From Craterostigma plantagineum (taxonomy: Eukaryota > Streptophyta > Magnoliopsida > Lamiales > Linderniaceae): a stretch of DNA of 64,000 nucleotides. Of this stretch, positions 16,243 through 27,054 are shown piece after piece. The notes under the pieces are model-generated. The model did no database searches, was not told where the DNA came from, and saw nothing but the letters and a program-made list of their open reading frames with translations. Location of the stretch: assembly GCA_027422505.1 (NCBI GenBank), contig JAPQWV010000122.1:62001-126000 (forward strand). Direction: 5' to 3'. Each line of letters opens with the position of its first letter. The stretch's first letter is position 1. A program made the translations under genes and the position numbers.

Positions 16243-18110
16243 GGACTTAGCAGAACTGAGTTTGCATTACGATATATCCATCATCTCATGCCGGTAAATC
16301 TTTTTTACTTCTCTGCTTATGGGGTTTATATGTTGTAATTGTTCATAATCAGAAGGATAAAGAAATGCATGGAGATGGCAGTCCTCCTCTCTCTTGCTCT
16401 GTTCTGTTGTAACCTGCAAATCGTGTCTTCTTTCTAACATTTCATGACTGCAATTAATCTTTGGGTGGAAGTGTTGAATACTAAATTTAGTATTAGCGTT
16501 ATCAGTTTCAGCCTCGTTCTTCGAAATGGTTTCAGTTTTTTTTTTTCTAACTAAAGTATCAGTGGATTGATTTGATAGGCATCTCTTTCTTGGAATAAAT
16601 TGTGTATGAGTCTAATATACCCCCAACATCCCTTTGCAAACTAAATTATTCTGCATTCCGATCACAGAACCTAACGACGTACAAACTCCTCTGATAACAT
16701 TCGCTTGCATAAAAAGAATGTCAACCTATATTAGGTTTAGGTTTATCTTAGGTTATAACGACATCCTACCTATATTAGAGCGAGCAACGACTTAGGTATA
16801 ATTCGTATGCATGCATGTATTTATAATCACGATTCTTTATACTTTTCAGTTTCTTTCTATTTTTCTCCCGATCGAGTCATAACTTATTATTAATCACAAT
16901 ATATTAGCTCTTGATTTATTACTTACTTAATATATAAAGACTTCTACGAATTCAAAATTGATAAAACTAACATTTGAAGTGATTTGTTCTCCTCTCAATA
17001 AGCCGATGAGGTGTTCATGTAAACTATTGGCATTAGCGATTTATACAGACCCCACGTTCAATTTATAACCTATATGTACATGCATATTACACATATATAT
17101 TAGATGGTATTCGATTTGTATAGATACTTTATATTATACCATTCTGTAAGTCACATTTTAGTTGAAGAAGATTAAATAAGCAATACCCGTTAAGATATTA
17201 AGCATTAGGTTTAGAGTCGCCACGGAATCTCGTTCTAAGCTTCCATTTCTTCAAAATCATAGCCGAAGAGTCCTAAATCAAGATTACTCATTGAACAAAA
17301 CTTACTACTAAAGTATATCTTTATCGTATCTTTAGATTTTTTTCGTGATTTATTGAACCCCATTGTCTGTATTATCAAAGTATACTTCAGCTCATAGTAA
17401 CTACCACTAAAATGTGTAAATTTCAAGCGAGCGAAGAAGCGCTTACAACAATTTATCGATATAGATAGAATTCTACATTGACGTGATCTAATTGTCACTG
17501 AGTTATGCTAAACTAAGTTTCCGCGCAAGTGAAGCAAATGAATATATCGACGGGTGGGTCGCACATTGTGCTGCGGGTCGGCCTCTTGCGTGGGACCCAC
17601 CCGTTCAACGCCTCGTGGAAATTGTCATATATTCGTCAACCACCATTCATAAACTATGAATGGAAATATAGTTGCATTTAGGATTGCTATGTTTTGCAAT
17701 TTTAAGTGATCTTGGAATATATTAGATGCATAAACATGGATGGTTCAAATTAGAATAACAATAATGCTCACAAAATTAGGTACAATGCAGCAAATTTCAA
17801 TTTTCTCAATAACAAAGGAATTGGATCCATATAATAAAGGAAATCAATTGAATGGAATGAAGTTGGAAACAATTACTGACCGAGTGATTGCATTGTTATC
17901 CATATGAACCTCATTAATCACACAATTTCAGGGTTTTCTCCTGTCTCAACCTCTCAAATTCCATCACATAAAAAACCCGCGCGTGCTGAACACGCATTGA
18001 CCTTCATTTGGCTAGGGTTTAAGAAAATAGGTAATAATACTCGCTGGCATGATATGATTGGGTTACACTTTCTCTCATAAAATTCAGACAAAGTACTATG
18101 CTTCTTCAAC
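16243..18110. other. Intergenic, 1.9 kb
   Basis: AT-rich spacer between PEX4 and the EMF1-like gene. It includes an 11-bp GC-rich inverted repeat (ACGGGTGGGTC near 17551-17561 against GACCCACCCGT near 17603-17613). No gene or RNA recognised. Confidence 0.4.
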
Positions 18111-18112
18111 TG

Positions 18113-18119
18113 TATAAAA
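18113..18119 (+). promoter_or_regulatory. Putative TATA box of the EMF1-like gene
   Basis: TATAAAA at 18113-18119, followed within about 50 bases by a CT-rich tract as in many plant 5' UTRs. The start codon lies 900 bases downstream, which implies leader introns; an acceptor-like TTAG sits just before the ATG at 19014. Confidence 0.4.
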
Positions 18120-18163
18120 AGAAGACCAACCCCCACCCCGCTCCTCGTTATAACATTTCGCAG

Positions 18164-18164
<1 letters not shown>

Positions 18165-18203
<39 letters not shown>
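18165..18203 (+). repeat. CT microsatellite in the presumed 5' leader
   Basis: Uninterrupted CT dinucleotide repeat of about 39 bases, in the likely 5' UTR of the EMF1-like gene. Confidence 0.85.
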
Positions 18204-18208
<5 letters not shown>

Positions 18209-19486
18209 TTTCTCTAGCACAAGGGCGGATCACCCCCCACTAGATCAGAGAAACTTGTTCACGAGCTGGTTTTCTATCGATTAAGAGCTTATTCAAAGTG
18301 AGGCGTCGAAGTATCTTTCTTGGGTTGGTTGGTCTTTGATAAGAGAGAGATAATCTACCGATTGGAATAAAGGTTTATTTTTTTTCCTGTGAATTCTCAT
18401 TCTCTTTGTTTTTGCTGGTGGTTGTGTGGGTTTTTTTCTCTTCGGTTTTGTGGGGGTTTTTTTCTCTTTCAGTTCAGCTGACTTTCAGACTAATACTTTC
18501 ACCTTGCACTTCATCTCTATCAGGTTGGTTTTCAATGCTGTTTTTCTCGAATAAATAACTCAACAATAGGAAACCCTAGCTGTTGGACTGAACCATCAAT
18601 TGATTAAATAATTTCTTCGTTGCTTTTCTAATCTGCAAATTGAATGTCTTTTATAACCTCCAGAAGGCTCTTTTAGGTCCTAAAGATTTTGTAGTTTGTT
18701 GTTCCCCTTACCCTTTCATTTCATTTCGTTTTCCATGTCCGCGCTTTTGAATTAGGGTTTTAATTTTGTGATCTTTTGTAATAAAGACCTAGCACTAACA
18801 AGCAACCTCCTCTTAGTTTACACCTATCCTTCAGCTCTAGAAAGGTTTTAGATTATTATCTATATTCAGACTGTCCACTGCACTTTGAACACTCTCAACT
18901 ACAAGGGTCGAGCATCATATTATTTATAATTTCTTTTTCTGTATATTTAGACTATAAATGTTCTGATACGCTGTAACTTTATCAAATGGTACAATTAGGT
19001 TTTCTTCATCAAAATGGACAAGAAGATTGTGGCGGCAGCTGAAGAAAGTCAACAGAGATCACTTGTTCAGATCGACTCGATAGCAATTGATCTCAGCGGT
19101 GCAATGTTAGAGATTCACTCGCCAGTGCACGAGCATTATTACTTCTCTATTCGGTAGATCTTTTCTTCTTACAATAAATTGCTTTTAGCATATCTTTGTA
19201 AAATTTACGAACACAATCAAGCAATAACAGTACTGCAAGGAAGGTTGTTTATTAACTATGTCGATCATTAGGCCTTGCGAATTGACGAATATGGAGGTCT
19301 TCTATAGGAAGATCTTGAGGAAAGTAACTATTCATTTAGTGTCTTTCTGATAATATCTATATATATTGAACATAAATTACTCCATTGTGCAGTGGATATG
19401 TTGCTGATATGAGGGAAAAGGATGGAAGTATATGCTCGCCGTTTACTACATCAGAAGGCGACGATGATAATAACAACAACAACGAC

Positions 19487-19567
<81 letters not shown>

Positions 19568-19594
19568 AAGAAGAAGAAGAAGAAGAAGAAGAAG
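19487..19594 (+). repeat. AAT then AAG trinucleotide microsatellite inside EMF1-like exon 2
   Basis: A run of AAT units switches to a run of AAG units, encoding about 17 Asn and 18 Lys in frame. The length keeps the exon open, so it did not itself break the gene. Confidence 0.9.
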
Positions 19595-19983
19595 AATGGC
19601 ACACGCCATCTACCTCCACTAGCCGTTCCCGGCAGACTACGTAAAGGCGCAAGAAGTAAGTCTTTATTACATGATAAAAAGAATATCCAAGTAATTTGAG
19701 AATTTTCTTCTATATCCATGTCATAACAACACTCATATAATAACTTCCTTTTTCTCATCGCCATGATTGTGGATACGTAATAATATCCATCGCTTCCGTG
19801 TAGGCAAGAGAGCTAGAAAACATTTCTCGAATGAGGTGCGAGAAGCTAATCCTCCTCTTCGGAGGAGCGAAAACCCTAACAACCCTGGTAAATAATTTTT
19901 TGGTTGAAAATTTTTACGCACTTGTATATAGTCGTCGAACTATGTGAAATAAAAACATTTCCACTTCCGTAACAGACGCTTGC

Positions 19984-20769
19984 TGTTGATGTTGAGCGTT
20001 CAACTGAAACAATGTTGGGTAACATTCTAAGTCAACATCTGTTGGCCGAGAATGTTCCCTTTCCTAGTTTTATCTTTCATGCCCAAAACCTATTTTAATT
20101 ATGACGTGGCATTTTTCTAGTATTGTGCAGGTTATGGATAAAAGCTAGAACGGTTCAAACCGTGTGGAAAGAGTATGGATAAGCTAGAGCAAAAAGAGGA
20201 GTGGAGCATACTAAAAATAGGAAGCTTGGAGCTCAAGTGAAGACCGAGCAATCCAAGCTGACCAAGTCTAGTTCCAACGATCACTAACCGTCCAAATACA
20301 CTTAGTGGACGTTAGTGGACGTTGTGGGAAGTTGCCAAGTCCTTTGGACAAGTCTTTTACGAGTGAAGACCTATATAAGTCGAAGACTTAATCATTTGAA
20401 GTGACGACGAACACGAGCGAAAAACAGAGCAGTTTGAGCGAGAGTTATTTTCTTGAAAGAGTTTTCTTTTTAGTCTAGTGGTTGCTGAATTCTTTATTGA
20501 TTCGTAGGTTTTGGCTAGACTAGTTTTTGACTATCTTTTTCGATAGTCTTTGTAATCCATCTTTCTAGTGGATCTTTACCCTTTGGGTCTCGCAGCAAGT
20601 TATTTGACTTGCTGCACAAAACATCGTGAGTGTTCGTTTCATTTTTATCACTAAGTTTCTAGCATTTCCGCTGTGCTTTATAAGTGAGTTCGAGTGTTGA
20701 CCCAACATCACGTCCAACATCAGTTTATTACTTAGTGTTTTTAATCCATTGTGTAAGGGACCGCCTTCA
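19984..20769 (+). repeat. 5' LTR of the Sirevirus-type element
   Basis: 786 bases, TGTTGATG to CGCCTTCA. Contains a TATA box, TATATAAG at 20372-20379, which probably drives the genomic RNA, and two copies of the recurring near-palindrome (20012-20025, 20694-20708). Confidence 0.95.
20372..20379 (+). promoter_or_regulatory. TATA box in the 5' LTR
   Basis: TATATAAG, about 400 bases before the LTR end; the same motif occurs at 29979-29986 in the 3' LTR. The position fits a U3/R promoter. Transcription start not determined. Confidence 0.6.
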
Positions 20770-20772
20770 AAG

Positions 20773-20784
20773 TGGTATCAGAGC
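20773..20784 (+). other. Primer-binding site (initiator tRNA-Met type)
   Basis: TGGTATCAGAGC lies three bases after the 5' LTR, the usual plant LTR-retrotransposon primer site. Confidence 0.9.
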
Positions 20785-20822
20785 CAACGCTTGACGTCAC
20801 TAAGCGCTTAAAATCCTCTACA

Positions 20823-23800
20823 ATGGATATTACCAGTTCCAACAACATCGGCAAAGTCCCTGTTCTTGATGGCACCAACTATGCGTATTGGAAGGTCCGA
20901 GTTCGTCAGTGTATCAAGTCAATCGACGTGCGATCATGGGAAGCAGTACTTCACGGGTATACCCCACCAAGGACAGAACCTGATGCAGATGGCGAGGTTG
21001 TCGACAAACCAGTCGAACTATGGACGGCAGCCGAGCGAAGCCTAGCTGAATTTAATGACAAGGCTCTCAACGCCATTTTCTCCACGGTGGATATCTTCAT
21101 GTTTAAGATAATCCAGAACTGTACAACTGCCAAAAATGCGTGGGATTTGCTCGAGAGGTACTGTGAAGGTGATACAACGGTGCGAGAAACCAAACTACGC
21201 CTCCTCTTAAGCCAATTCGAGAATATCAGAATGAAGGAAGACGAGGATATTACGACGTACTTTGGGAAGCTACTGACCATCTCCAGCGAGTGTGCCAGCC
21301 TAGGAGATCCTCTGTCAAACAAGGTATTAAATTCAAAAGCAATTCGTACACTAACCGAAAAATTTAATATGAAGGTGTCAGCGATCGAGGAGTCTCATAA
21401 TCTAGCTACCATGGACTTCAACGTGTTGATGAACATTTTGAAAAATTATGAAACCAATCTTGAAGTCCAAAAGAGGGCCTCTCGTGGAAAGAGTCTCGCA
21501 CTTGTCACCCAGCCATCAGATGAATTGATCGAGGTCGACCCCAGAAACGCAGAAGACATGGCCATGGTGGTAAAGAAATTCGCCAAGTTTTTCAAGAAGA
21601 AGAATGTTGTGCAAAATGCTGGCCCAACATTCAGAAAAGGACAGAATGCCAAGGCCGAATCATCTTCTGCCCCTCCGTTCCCTAAACGGAAACCTTTTGG
21701 GAGGCAAGATGGAAAGCCAAAGAAGAATATCAACTATGAGGCAGTTCGGTGTTTTGAATGCCAAGGTTGGGGCCATTTTGCCAACGAATGTGCCAACACC
21801 ATTCGCAAACGTGGAGGTAAAGTCATGTGGATCGATCTGTCAGACGAGGAAGAGGAAGATGAAGAGGAAGAGCCTAAGCAATCATCTGTGATCATCCAGT
21901 CATTTTCTGACGACGAAGAAGATGAAGATAATCAAATCGGCCTTACTGCAATAACTGATGTTGAGCCAACATCTGACTCAACATCTGTAAAACATATCAT
22001 TTTTGATTATGATGATTCAAACTGTCTTGATGGTCTTTTGAGTTGTGATGATACAGAAACTGAGGCAGAGTGTGGTGAAGAAGCTGTTAAGCAGTTGACA
22101 TCACAATATGAAGTAGAAAAGACGATCAACTCACAACTCCGTGCCGCGGTGAAATTACTGTCCGAGGAAAATGAGAAAAACGAGAAGGTCATTGAAGGTC
22201 TAATGGATGGCATGAACAAGTTGGAAGCCGCTTTGACACGAAAGGACAGGGAAATAGACTCACTTCAAAAGCGACTCAATGAGGCCGACAAAACTTTTGC
22301 TAAATGGAATAGGAGCAAAACCAGCCATGAAGAGGTACTATCTATTGGTATTACAGATAAACAAGGTCTAGGCTATAACCATAAATCTGCTCATGATAGT
22401 ACTAAACCCTTGACCTATGAGAAGCCTAAGATTGTATTTGTTAAAGCTCAATCCGTAAATGACGAAGTTACGAATCCTAAGGTGAGTCCCGAGCATGTTA
22501 CCCCTAAAACTCATGAAAAATCCTTTGTATGTGAACACTGTAAGAAATCAGGTCACTTAAAATCACACTGCTGGAAATTGAAGAGAGAGATTTCTGCCAA
22601 GAAATCGATGTCAGCTGAGATGTTACCCAACATGTCGGTCAACATTGAGAAATCAGTGTTGAAGGATGTGGTTGGAGAGAAATCAGCCGGCGCTTCTTCG
22701 AATTCTAGTAAACAGAATGTGGCTAAATCTTCTAAGAAAGCTTGGATTAGGAAATCAGGGGATAAGAGTCTTGTTGTGTATACCTCTTTGCGAGCTAACG
22801 TTACAGGTTCATGGTACTTCGATAGCGGGTGTTCCCGACATATGACGGGTACCAAAGAGTATCTCAGTGATTACACGCCTTTAAGGAGTGGATCTGTGAC
22901 TTTCGGAGGTGGTTCCAAAGGCCGAATTCTCGGCCGAGGCAGACTCAATGTCCCTGACTTTCCCAAACTTAGCAACGTACTCCATGTAGAAGGACTTGTC
23001 GCGAACCTGATCAGCATAAGTCAGCTGTGCGACGATGATCTTGAGGTAAGGTTTAATAAGGAGTGTTGTGAAGTGTTTAACCAAAATTCTGTTTTAGTGA
23101 TGGCAGGAAAGAGATCTAGCGACAATTGTTACCTAGTCGGTGACAAAACTGGTGAGAAAGACGTGTGCCAGCTTTCAAAGGCCGAGGATGATGTTGTTCT
23201 TTGGCATTACAAATTGGGCCACGTCAACTACAGGACATTGGAGCAACTTATCAAACATGATGCAATCAGAGGCATTCCTAAGCTTAAGGAGTTTGGTAAG
23301 GTTGTATGTGAGTCGTGTTTGAAGGGTAAGCAAACACATGTTAGTCACAATGTTGACCAACAAGCTGCTCAACATTTTAAAACTGCTCACTGTTTTCAGT
23401 TGATTCACATGGATTTGATGGGTCCCATGGAAGTTGATAGCATAGGGGGTAGAAAGTATGCTTATGTGCTCGTGGATGATTTTTCTAGATATGCATGGAT
23501 TTTCTTTCTTAGGGAAAAATCAGAGTCGGTCGATTTTTTCAAAAAATTCTGTGCTATGATCCGAAACAACTTCAGTGCTACTATTTTTCGCATTAGGTCT
23601 GATCATGGTAGAGAGTTTGAGAATCAATTTTTTGATGAATTCTGTGATAAGAAAGGAATTGTGCATGAGTATTCGTCTCCTAAGACACCCCAACAAAATG
23701 GGGTTGCCGAAAGGAAGAATAGGACTTTGCAAGAAATGGCTAGGGTTATGCTACTATCTAAGAATGTGTCTAAACGTTTTTGGGCTGAAGCTTTACATAC

Positions 23801-25934
23801 TGCATGTCACATTTCGAATCGTGTATTTTTTAGGCATGGTACAAAGAAAACCCCGTATGAATTATTAAATGGTAAAAAGCCTACGGTTAAATATTTTCAT
23901 GTCTTTGGATGTTTTTGCTACATGCTTAATGACCGTGAATATTTGACTAAGTTTGATTCGAAGAGTGACAAATGCATATTCCTAGGATACTCGTCTAACA
24001 GTCGTGCCTATCGTGTTTACAACTTGCGTTTGAAATCTGTTCAAGAATCAGTGAACGTTGTGTTTGATGATGCTACTGATCTTAGCAACATGCCTCCTCA
24101 AGTTGATATTGCAGAGGTTATACAAGCAAGAAACGAATCAGAGGAGTCTGCGGATGACAATGTTGAGCCAACATTGGACTCAACATCTGTACCAGAACAG
24201 AACGATGAAGCTGGTCCCAGCGAAGTGCGACGTGATCCGCCAGCTAAAATTCAGAAAGACCATCCCACTGACCTAATTATTGGAGACATGAATGAAGGAA
24301 GGAAGACCAGAAACAAACCACGAAAGGATTACAAGTCTATGGTAAGAAATGCGTGTATGAATTCGCTATACGCCGAGGTACGTTTTAACTGCTTTGTTTC
24401 TGAGATAGAACCCAAAAATGTCCTTGAAGCTCTCAAGGATAATTGTTGGATAAATGCGATGCAAGAGGAACTCTTGCAGTTCGAGAAAAACCAAGTTTGG
24501 ACATTAGTGCCACGGCCGAAAGACATTAATGTCATAGGCACTAAGTGGATATTTAAGAATAAATCTGATGAACTTGGTAGGGTTGTTAGAAATAAGGCAC
24601 GTTTAGTAGCTCAGGGTTACACGCAAGTAGAAGGTATAGACTTTGATGAGACGTTTGCTCCCGTTGCTAGGCTAGAATCTATTAGACTTTTGTTAGCTAT
24701 TGCATGTTGGCTTAACATTCCATTACACCAAATGGATGTTAAGGGTGCTTTCTTGAATGGGTATATTGATAAGGAAATCTATGTCGAACAGCCTAAAGGG
24801 TTCGAAGATCCCCATTATCCTAACCATGTCTTTAAGCTGCAGAAAGCATTGTACGGGTTGAAGCAAGCGCCTCGAGCGTGGTATGCAAGGTTAGCAACAT
24901 TTTTGCTTGAGTTCGGTTTCACTCGAGGTGAGGCGGATCGTACTCTTTTTGTTAAGAGGGTCGGATCCGATATTTTGATTGCTCAAGTATATGTTGATGA
25001 CATTGTATTTGGTTCAAGCTCACAATTTTTATTAGATCAGTTTGTGCAGGCAATGAACACTACATTTGAGATGTCGATGATAGGCGAATTAACCTATTTT
25101 CTAGGTTTGCAGATTAAGCAAAGTAGCGACGGGATCTTTATGTCCCAAGAAAAATATGCCAAAAACACTGTCAAGAAGTTCGGATTGGACACTGCTAAGG
25201 TAATGAAAACGCCCATGGGTTCCTCGCAAAAGGTAAGTAAAGACAATGTTGGGCAGAATGTTGACCCAACATTGTACCGTTCTATGATAGGCAGTTTATT
25301 ATACTTATCTGCGAGTAGACCTGATATCATGTATAGTGTTTGCGTATGTGCTAGATATCAATCTGAACCTAAAGTGTCGCATCTTAATGCTGTTAAGAGA
25401 ATACTTCGTTATGTGAGTGGATCGTGTAGTCTTGGATTATGGTTTTCCAAAGATACTAATTTGAGTCTTGTAGGCTATAGCGATGCTGACTGGGCGGGTG
25501 ACGAAGATGATCGCAAGAGCACAAGTGGTGGCTGTTTCTTCCTAGGTAATAACTTGGTTGCATGGTATAGTAAGAAACAAAACTGTGTGTCTTTATCTAC
25601 TGCTGAGTCCGAGTATGTTGCGGCGGGTAGTTGTTGCACGCAATTATTGTGGTTAAATAGTATGTTATGTGACTATGGGTTAGAGTGCGAATCTGTGCTT
25701 ATGTATTGTGATAACCTTAGTGCCATTAACATCTCTAGGAACCCCATCCAACATTCTCGAACAAAGCATATAGATATTAGGCATCATTTTCTGAGAGATA
25801 TGGTCGAAAAAGAGTTAGTCCGCATCGAGCATATAGACACTAAGAATCAGTTAGCAGACATTTTTACGAAAGCATTGGATTCCGAAAGGTTCTCGGACCT
25901 TAAGAAATCCATAGGTTTGCACATGTTAGTTTAG
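20823..25934 (+). CDS. Sirevirus-type Copia gag-pol polyprotein (1703 aa)
   Basis: Single open frame from ATG 20823; the frame extends upstream through the primer site, which is not coding. Gag core at the N-terminus (VPVLDGTNYAYWKVRV). Two CCHC zinc knuckles: CFECQGWGHFANEC at residues 310-323 and CEHCKKSGHLKSHC at 570-583. An acidic and coiled-coil-like region lies between them. Aspartic protease DSG at 667-669. Integrase with a zinc-binding HHCC region (WHYKLGHVNYRTLEQL, CESCLKGKQ) and a DDE core (HMDLMGPM, RSDHGREFEN). Reverse transcriptase with YVDD at 1390-1393. RNase H (YSDADWAGD, LSTAESEYVAA). No stop or frameshift, so the protein set looks complete. Coding copies of the ATGTTGRNCCAACAT motif appear as VEPT or VDPT. 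Confidence 0.95.
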   Translation: MDITSSNNIGKVPVLDGTNYAYWKVRVRQCIKSIDVRSWEAVLHGYTPPRTEPDADGEVVDKPVELWTAAERSLAEFNDKALNAIFSTVDIFMFKIIQNCTTAKNAWDLLERYCEGDTTVRETKLRLLLSQFENIRMKEDEDITTYFGKLLTISSECASLGDPLSNKVLNSKAIRTLTEKFNMKVSAIEESHNLATMDFNVLMNILKNYETNLEVQKRASRGKSLALVTQPSDELIEVDPRNAEDMAMVVKKFAKFFKKKNVVQNAGPTFRKGQNAKAESSSAPPFPKRKPFGRQDGKPKKNINYEAVRCFECQGWGHFANECANTIRKRGGKVMWIDLSDEEEEDEEEEPKQSSVIIQSFSDDEEDEDNQIGLTAITDVEPTSDSTSVKHIIFDYDDSNCLDGLLSCDDTETEAECGEEAVKQLTSQYEVEKTINSQLRAAVKLLSEENEKNEKVIEGLMDGMNKLEAALTRKDREIDSLQKRLNEADKTFAKWNRSKTSHEEVLSIGITDKQGLGYNHKSAHDSTKPLTYEKPKIVFVKAQSVNDEVTNPKVSPEHVTPKTHEKSFVCEHCKKSGHLKSHCWKLKREISAKKSMSAEMLPNMSVNIEKSVLKDVVGEKSAGASSNSSKQNVAKSSKKAWIRKSGDKSLVVYTSLRANVTGSWYFDSGCSRHMTGTKEYLSDYTPLRSGSVTFGGGSKGRILGRGRLNVPDFPKLSNVLHVEGLVANLISISQLCDDDLEVRFNKECCEVFNQNSVLVMAGKRSSDNCYLVGDKTGEKDVCQLSKAEDDVVLWHYKLGHVNYRTLEQLIKHDAIRGIPKLKEFGKVVCESCLKGKQTHVSHNVDQQAAQHFKTAHCFQLIHMDLMGPMEVDSIGGRKYAYVLVDDFSRYAWIFFLREKSESVDFFKKFCAMIRNNFSATIFRIRSDHGREFENQFFDEFCDKKGIVHEYSSPKTPQQNGVAERKNRTLQEMARVMLLSKNVSKRFWAEALHTACHISNRVFFRHGTKKTPYELLNGKKPTVKYFHVFGCFCYMLNDREYLTKFDSKSDKCIFLGYSSNSRAYRVYNLRLKSVQESVNVVFDDATDLSNMPPQVDIAEVIQARNESEESADDNVEPTLDSTSVPEQNDEAGPSEVRRDPPAKIQKDHPTDLIIGDMNEGRKTRNKPRKDYKSMVRNACMNSLYAEVRFNCFVSEIEPKNVLEALKDNCWINAMQEELLQFEKNQVWTLVPRPKDINVIGTKWIFKNKSDELGRVVRNKARLVAQGYTQVEGIDFDETFAPVARLESIRLLLAIACWLNIPLHQMDVKGAFLNGYIDKEIYVEQPKGFEDPHYPNHVFKLQKALYGLKQAPRAWYARLATFLLEFGFTRGEADRTLFVKRVGSDILIAQVYVDDIVFGSSSQFLLDQFVQAMNTTFEMSMIGELTYFLGLQIKQSSDGIFMSQEKYAKNTVKKFGLDTAKVMKTPMGSSQKVSKDNVGQNVDPTLYRSMIGSLLYLSASRPDIMYSVCVCARYQSEPKVSHLNAVKRILRYVSGSCSLGLWFSKDTNLSLVGYSDADWAGDEDDRKSTSGGCFFLGNNLVAWYSKKQNCVSLSTAESEYVAAGSCCTQLLWLNSMLCDYGLECESVLMYCDNLSAINISRNPIQHSRTKHIDIRHHFLRDMVEKELVRIEHIDTKNQLADIFTKALDSERFSDLKKSIGLHMLV

Positions 25935-27054
25935 ATGTTGGTCCAACATTTGGATCAACAAAGCATATGTCGATTTTGATAGTTACTGCTTTAATGTTTG
26001 GTTTAATATTCTGTTCTGTTTTCCTGTGAAATGACTTGATTCTTCTTGATTGGTCCCTAAATGAACCTGATCCCTCTTTTATAGGCTCTTGGTAATACGT
26101 CCCTAGGTACACGGCATTCGCTGTGACGATGTACTCTTTGCGACTAAAAACCAATCCTTTTTATTGTGTTGAGCATGCTTATAAACTCTCTGCTAGATAT
26201 AGGCTCTCGGTAATAGAATTCCTTAGGTACACGGCATTCGCGGTGACGATGTATACTATGCGACAAAAAGCCGATCCTTGAGGCAAGGGAGTATAAGGAC
26301 AGTGCATAATTTCGGTTGGATATATGAGGTGAAAGGGTAGAAATAAAGGGAACTGATTTTGAGAAGGATTAAGCAGATAAGTCTAGGATTACGGAATTAG
26401 AATGTTGAGTCAAATGTTGGGGCAACATGTGTGACTGTCAGTTCGATATTGCTACATTGTGTGCTTTCGTTTTGTGCGTGTCTGTCTTTAGTACTGTTTT
26501 TGTCAGTCTTGTGTGTCGAGTTTAGTTATCTCTCAGAATTGCATTAGAAACTCTCGAAGAATGGCTCTTTACACTTGTCTCTATGTGTTCATCAACGTCG
26601 CTCAATCGGTTAGTATTTCTTGATTCTACCTTGACTTTTGATTTAGTGGTCTTTTTGGTAGAAACATGGTCTAAAATACTCCTATTTACTCGCATGACTT
26701 AGTCTCTAACGTGCTCCTATGTGGTCGATTAATTGGATTTGGTTTATACTATTTTTAGCTTCATGTTTTGAAAAATCATGACTTAGTCTAGACTTATCCA
26801 ATTTGTGCAGTTTTCTCCTCTTATTCTCAACGGTTATTTTTGTCCATTAACTCCATGATTAGCTTCAAAATAACTGCAGTAACCGTTGTGACAAGCTCGA
26901 GTTTTAAGTGGTAGTTTATATGATTATTTTTAACTTGTCATATCATCCCACTTGCATCACTTCGATTTCTCTCTCTCTGAAACTGCTTTCGTGATCCTAA
27001 GTTCACTAGGGTTTTCTGTTTTTCGATTTTGATTCACTTTTCTCAGTAGAAATC
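25935..27054 (+). other. Spacer between pol and the second ORF of the Sirevirus-type element
   Basis: 1.1 kb non-coding region. It holds two near-palindromes (25935-25949, 26414-26428) and an 80-bp direct repeat (26081-26159, 26199-26279). It ends in a pyrimidine-rich stretch with TCTCAG just before ATG 27055, a possible splice acceptor for a subgenomic message. Confidence 0.7.
26081..26279 (+). repeat. 80-bp direct repeat in the Copia spacer
   Basis: Units 26081-26159 and 26199-26279 share TATAGGCTCT, GGTAATA, TAGGTACACGGCATTCGC, GTGACGATGTA and GCGAC-AAAA-CC-ATCCTT blocks, 40 bases apart. Not protein coding in either frame. Confidence 0.85.

Noticed and set aside
19357..19764. Long minus-strand frames with poly-Phe, poly-Leu and poly-Ser
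   Set aside because: They are reverse readings of the AAT/AAG microsatellite inside EMF1-like exon 2 and have no other protein features.
20951..25330. Minus-strand frames of 60-120 residues inside the Sirevirus-type gag-pol
   Set aside because: They are shadows of the 1703-residue plus-strand frame, with no promoter or family signs.
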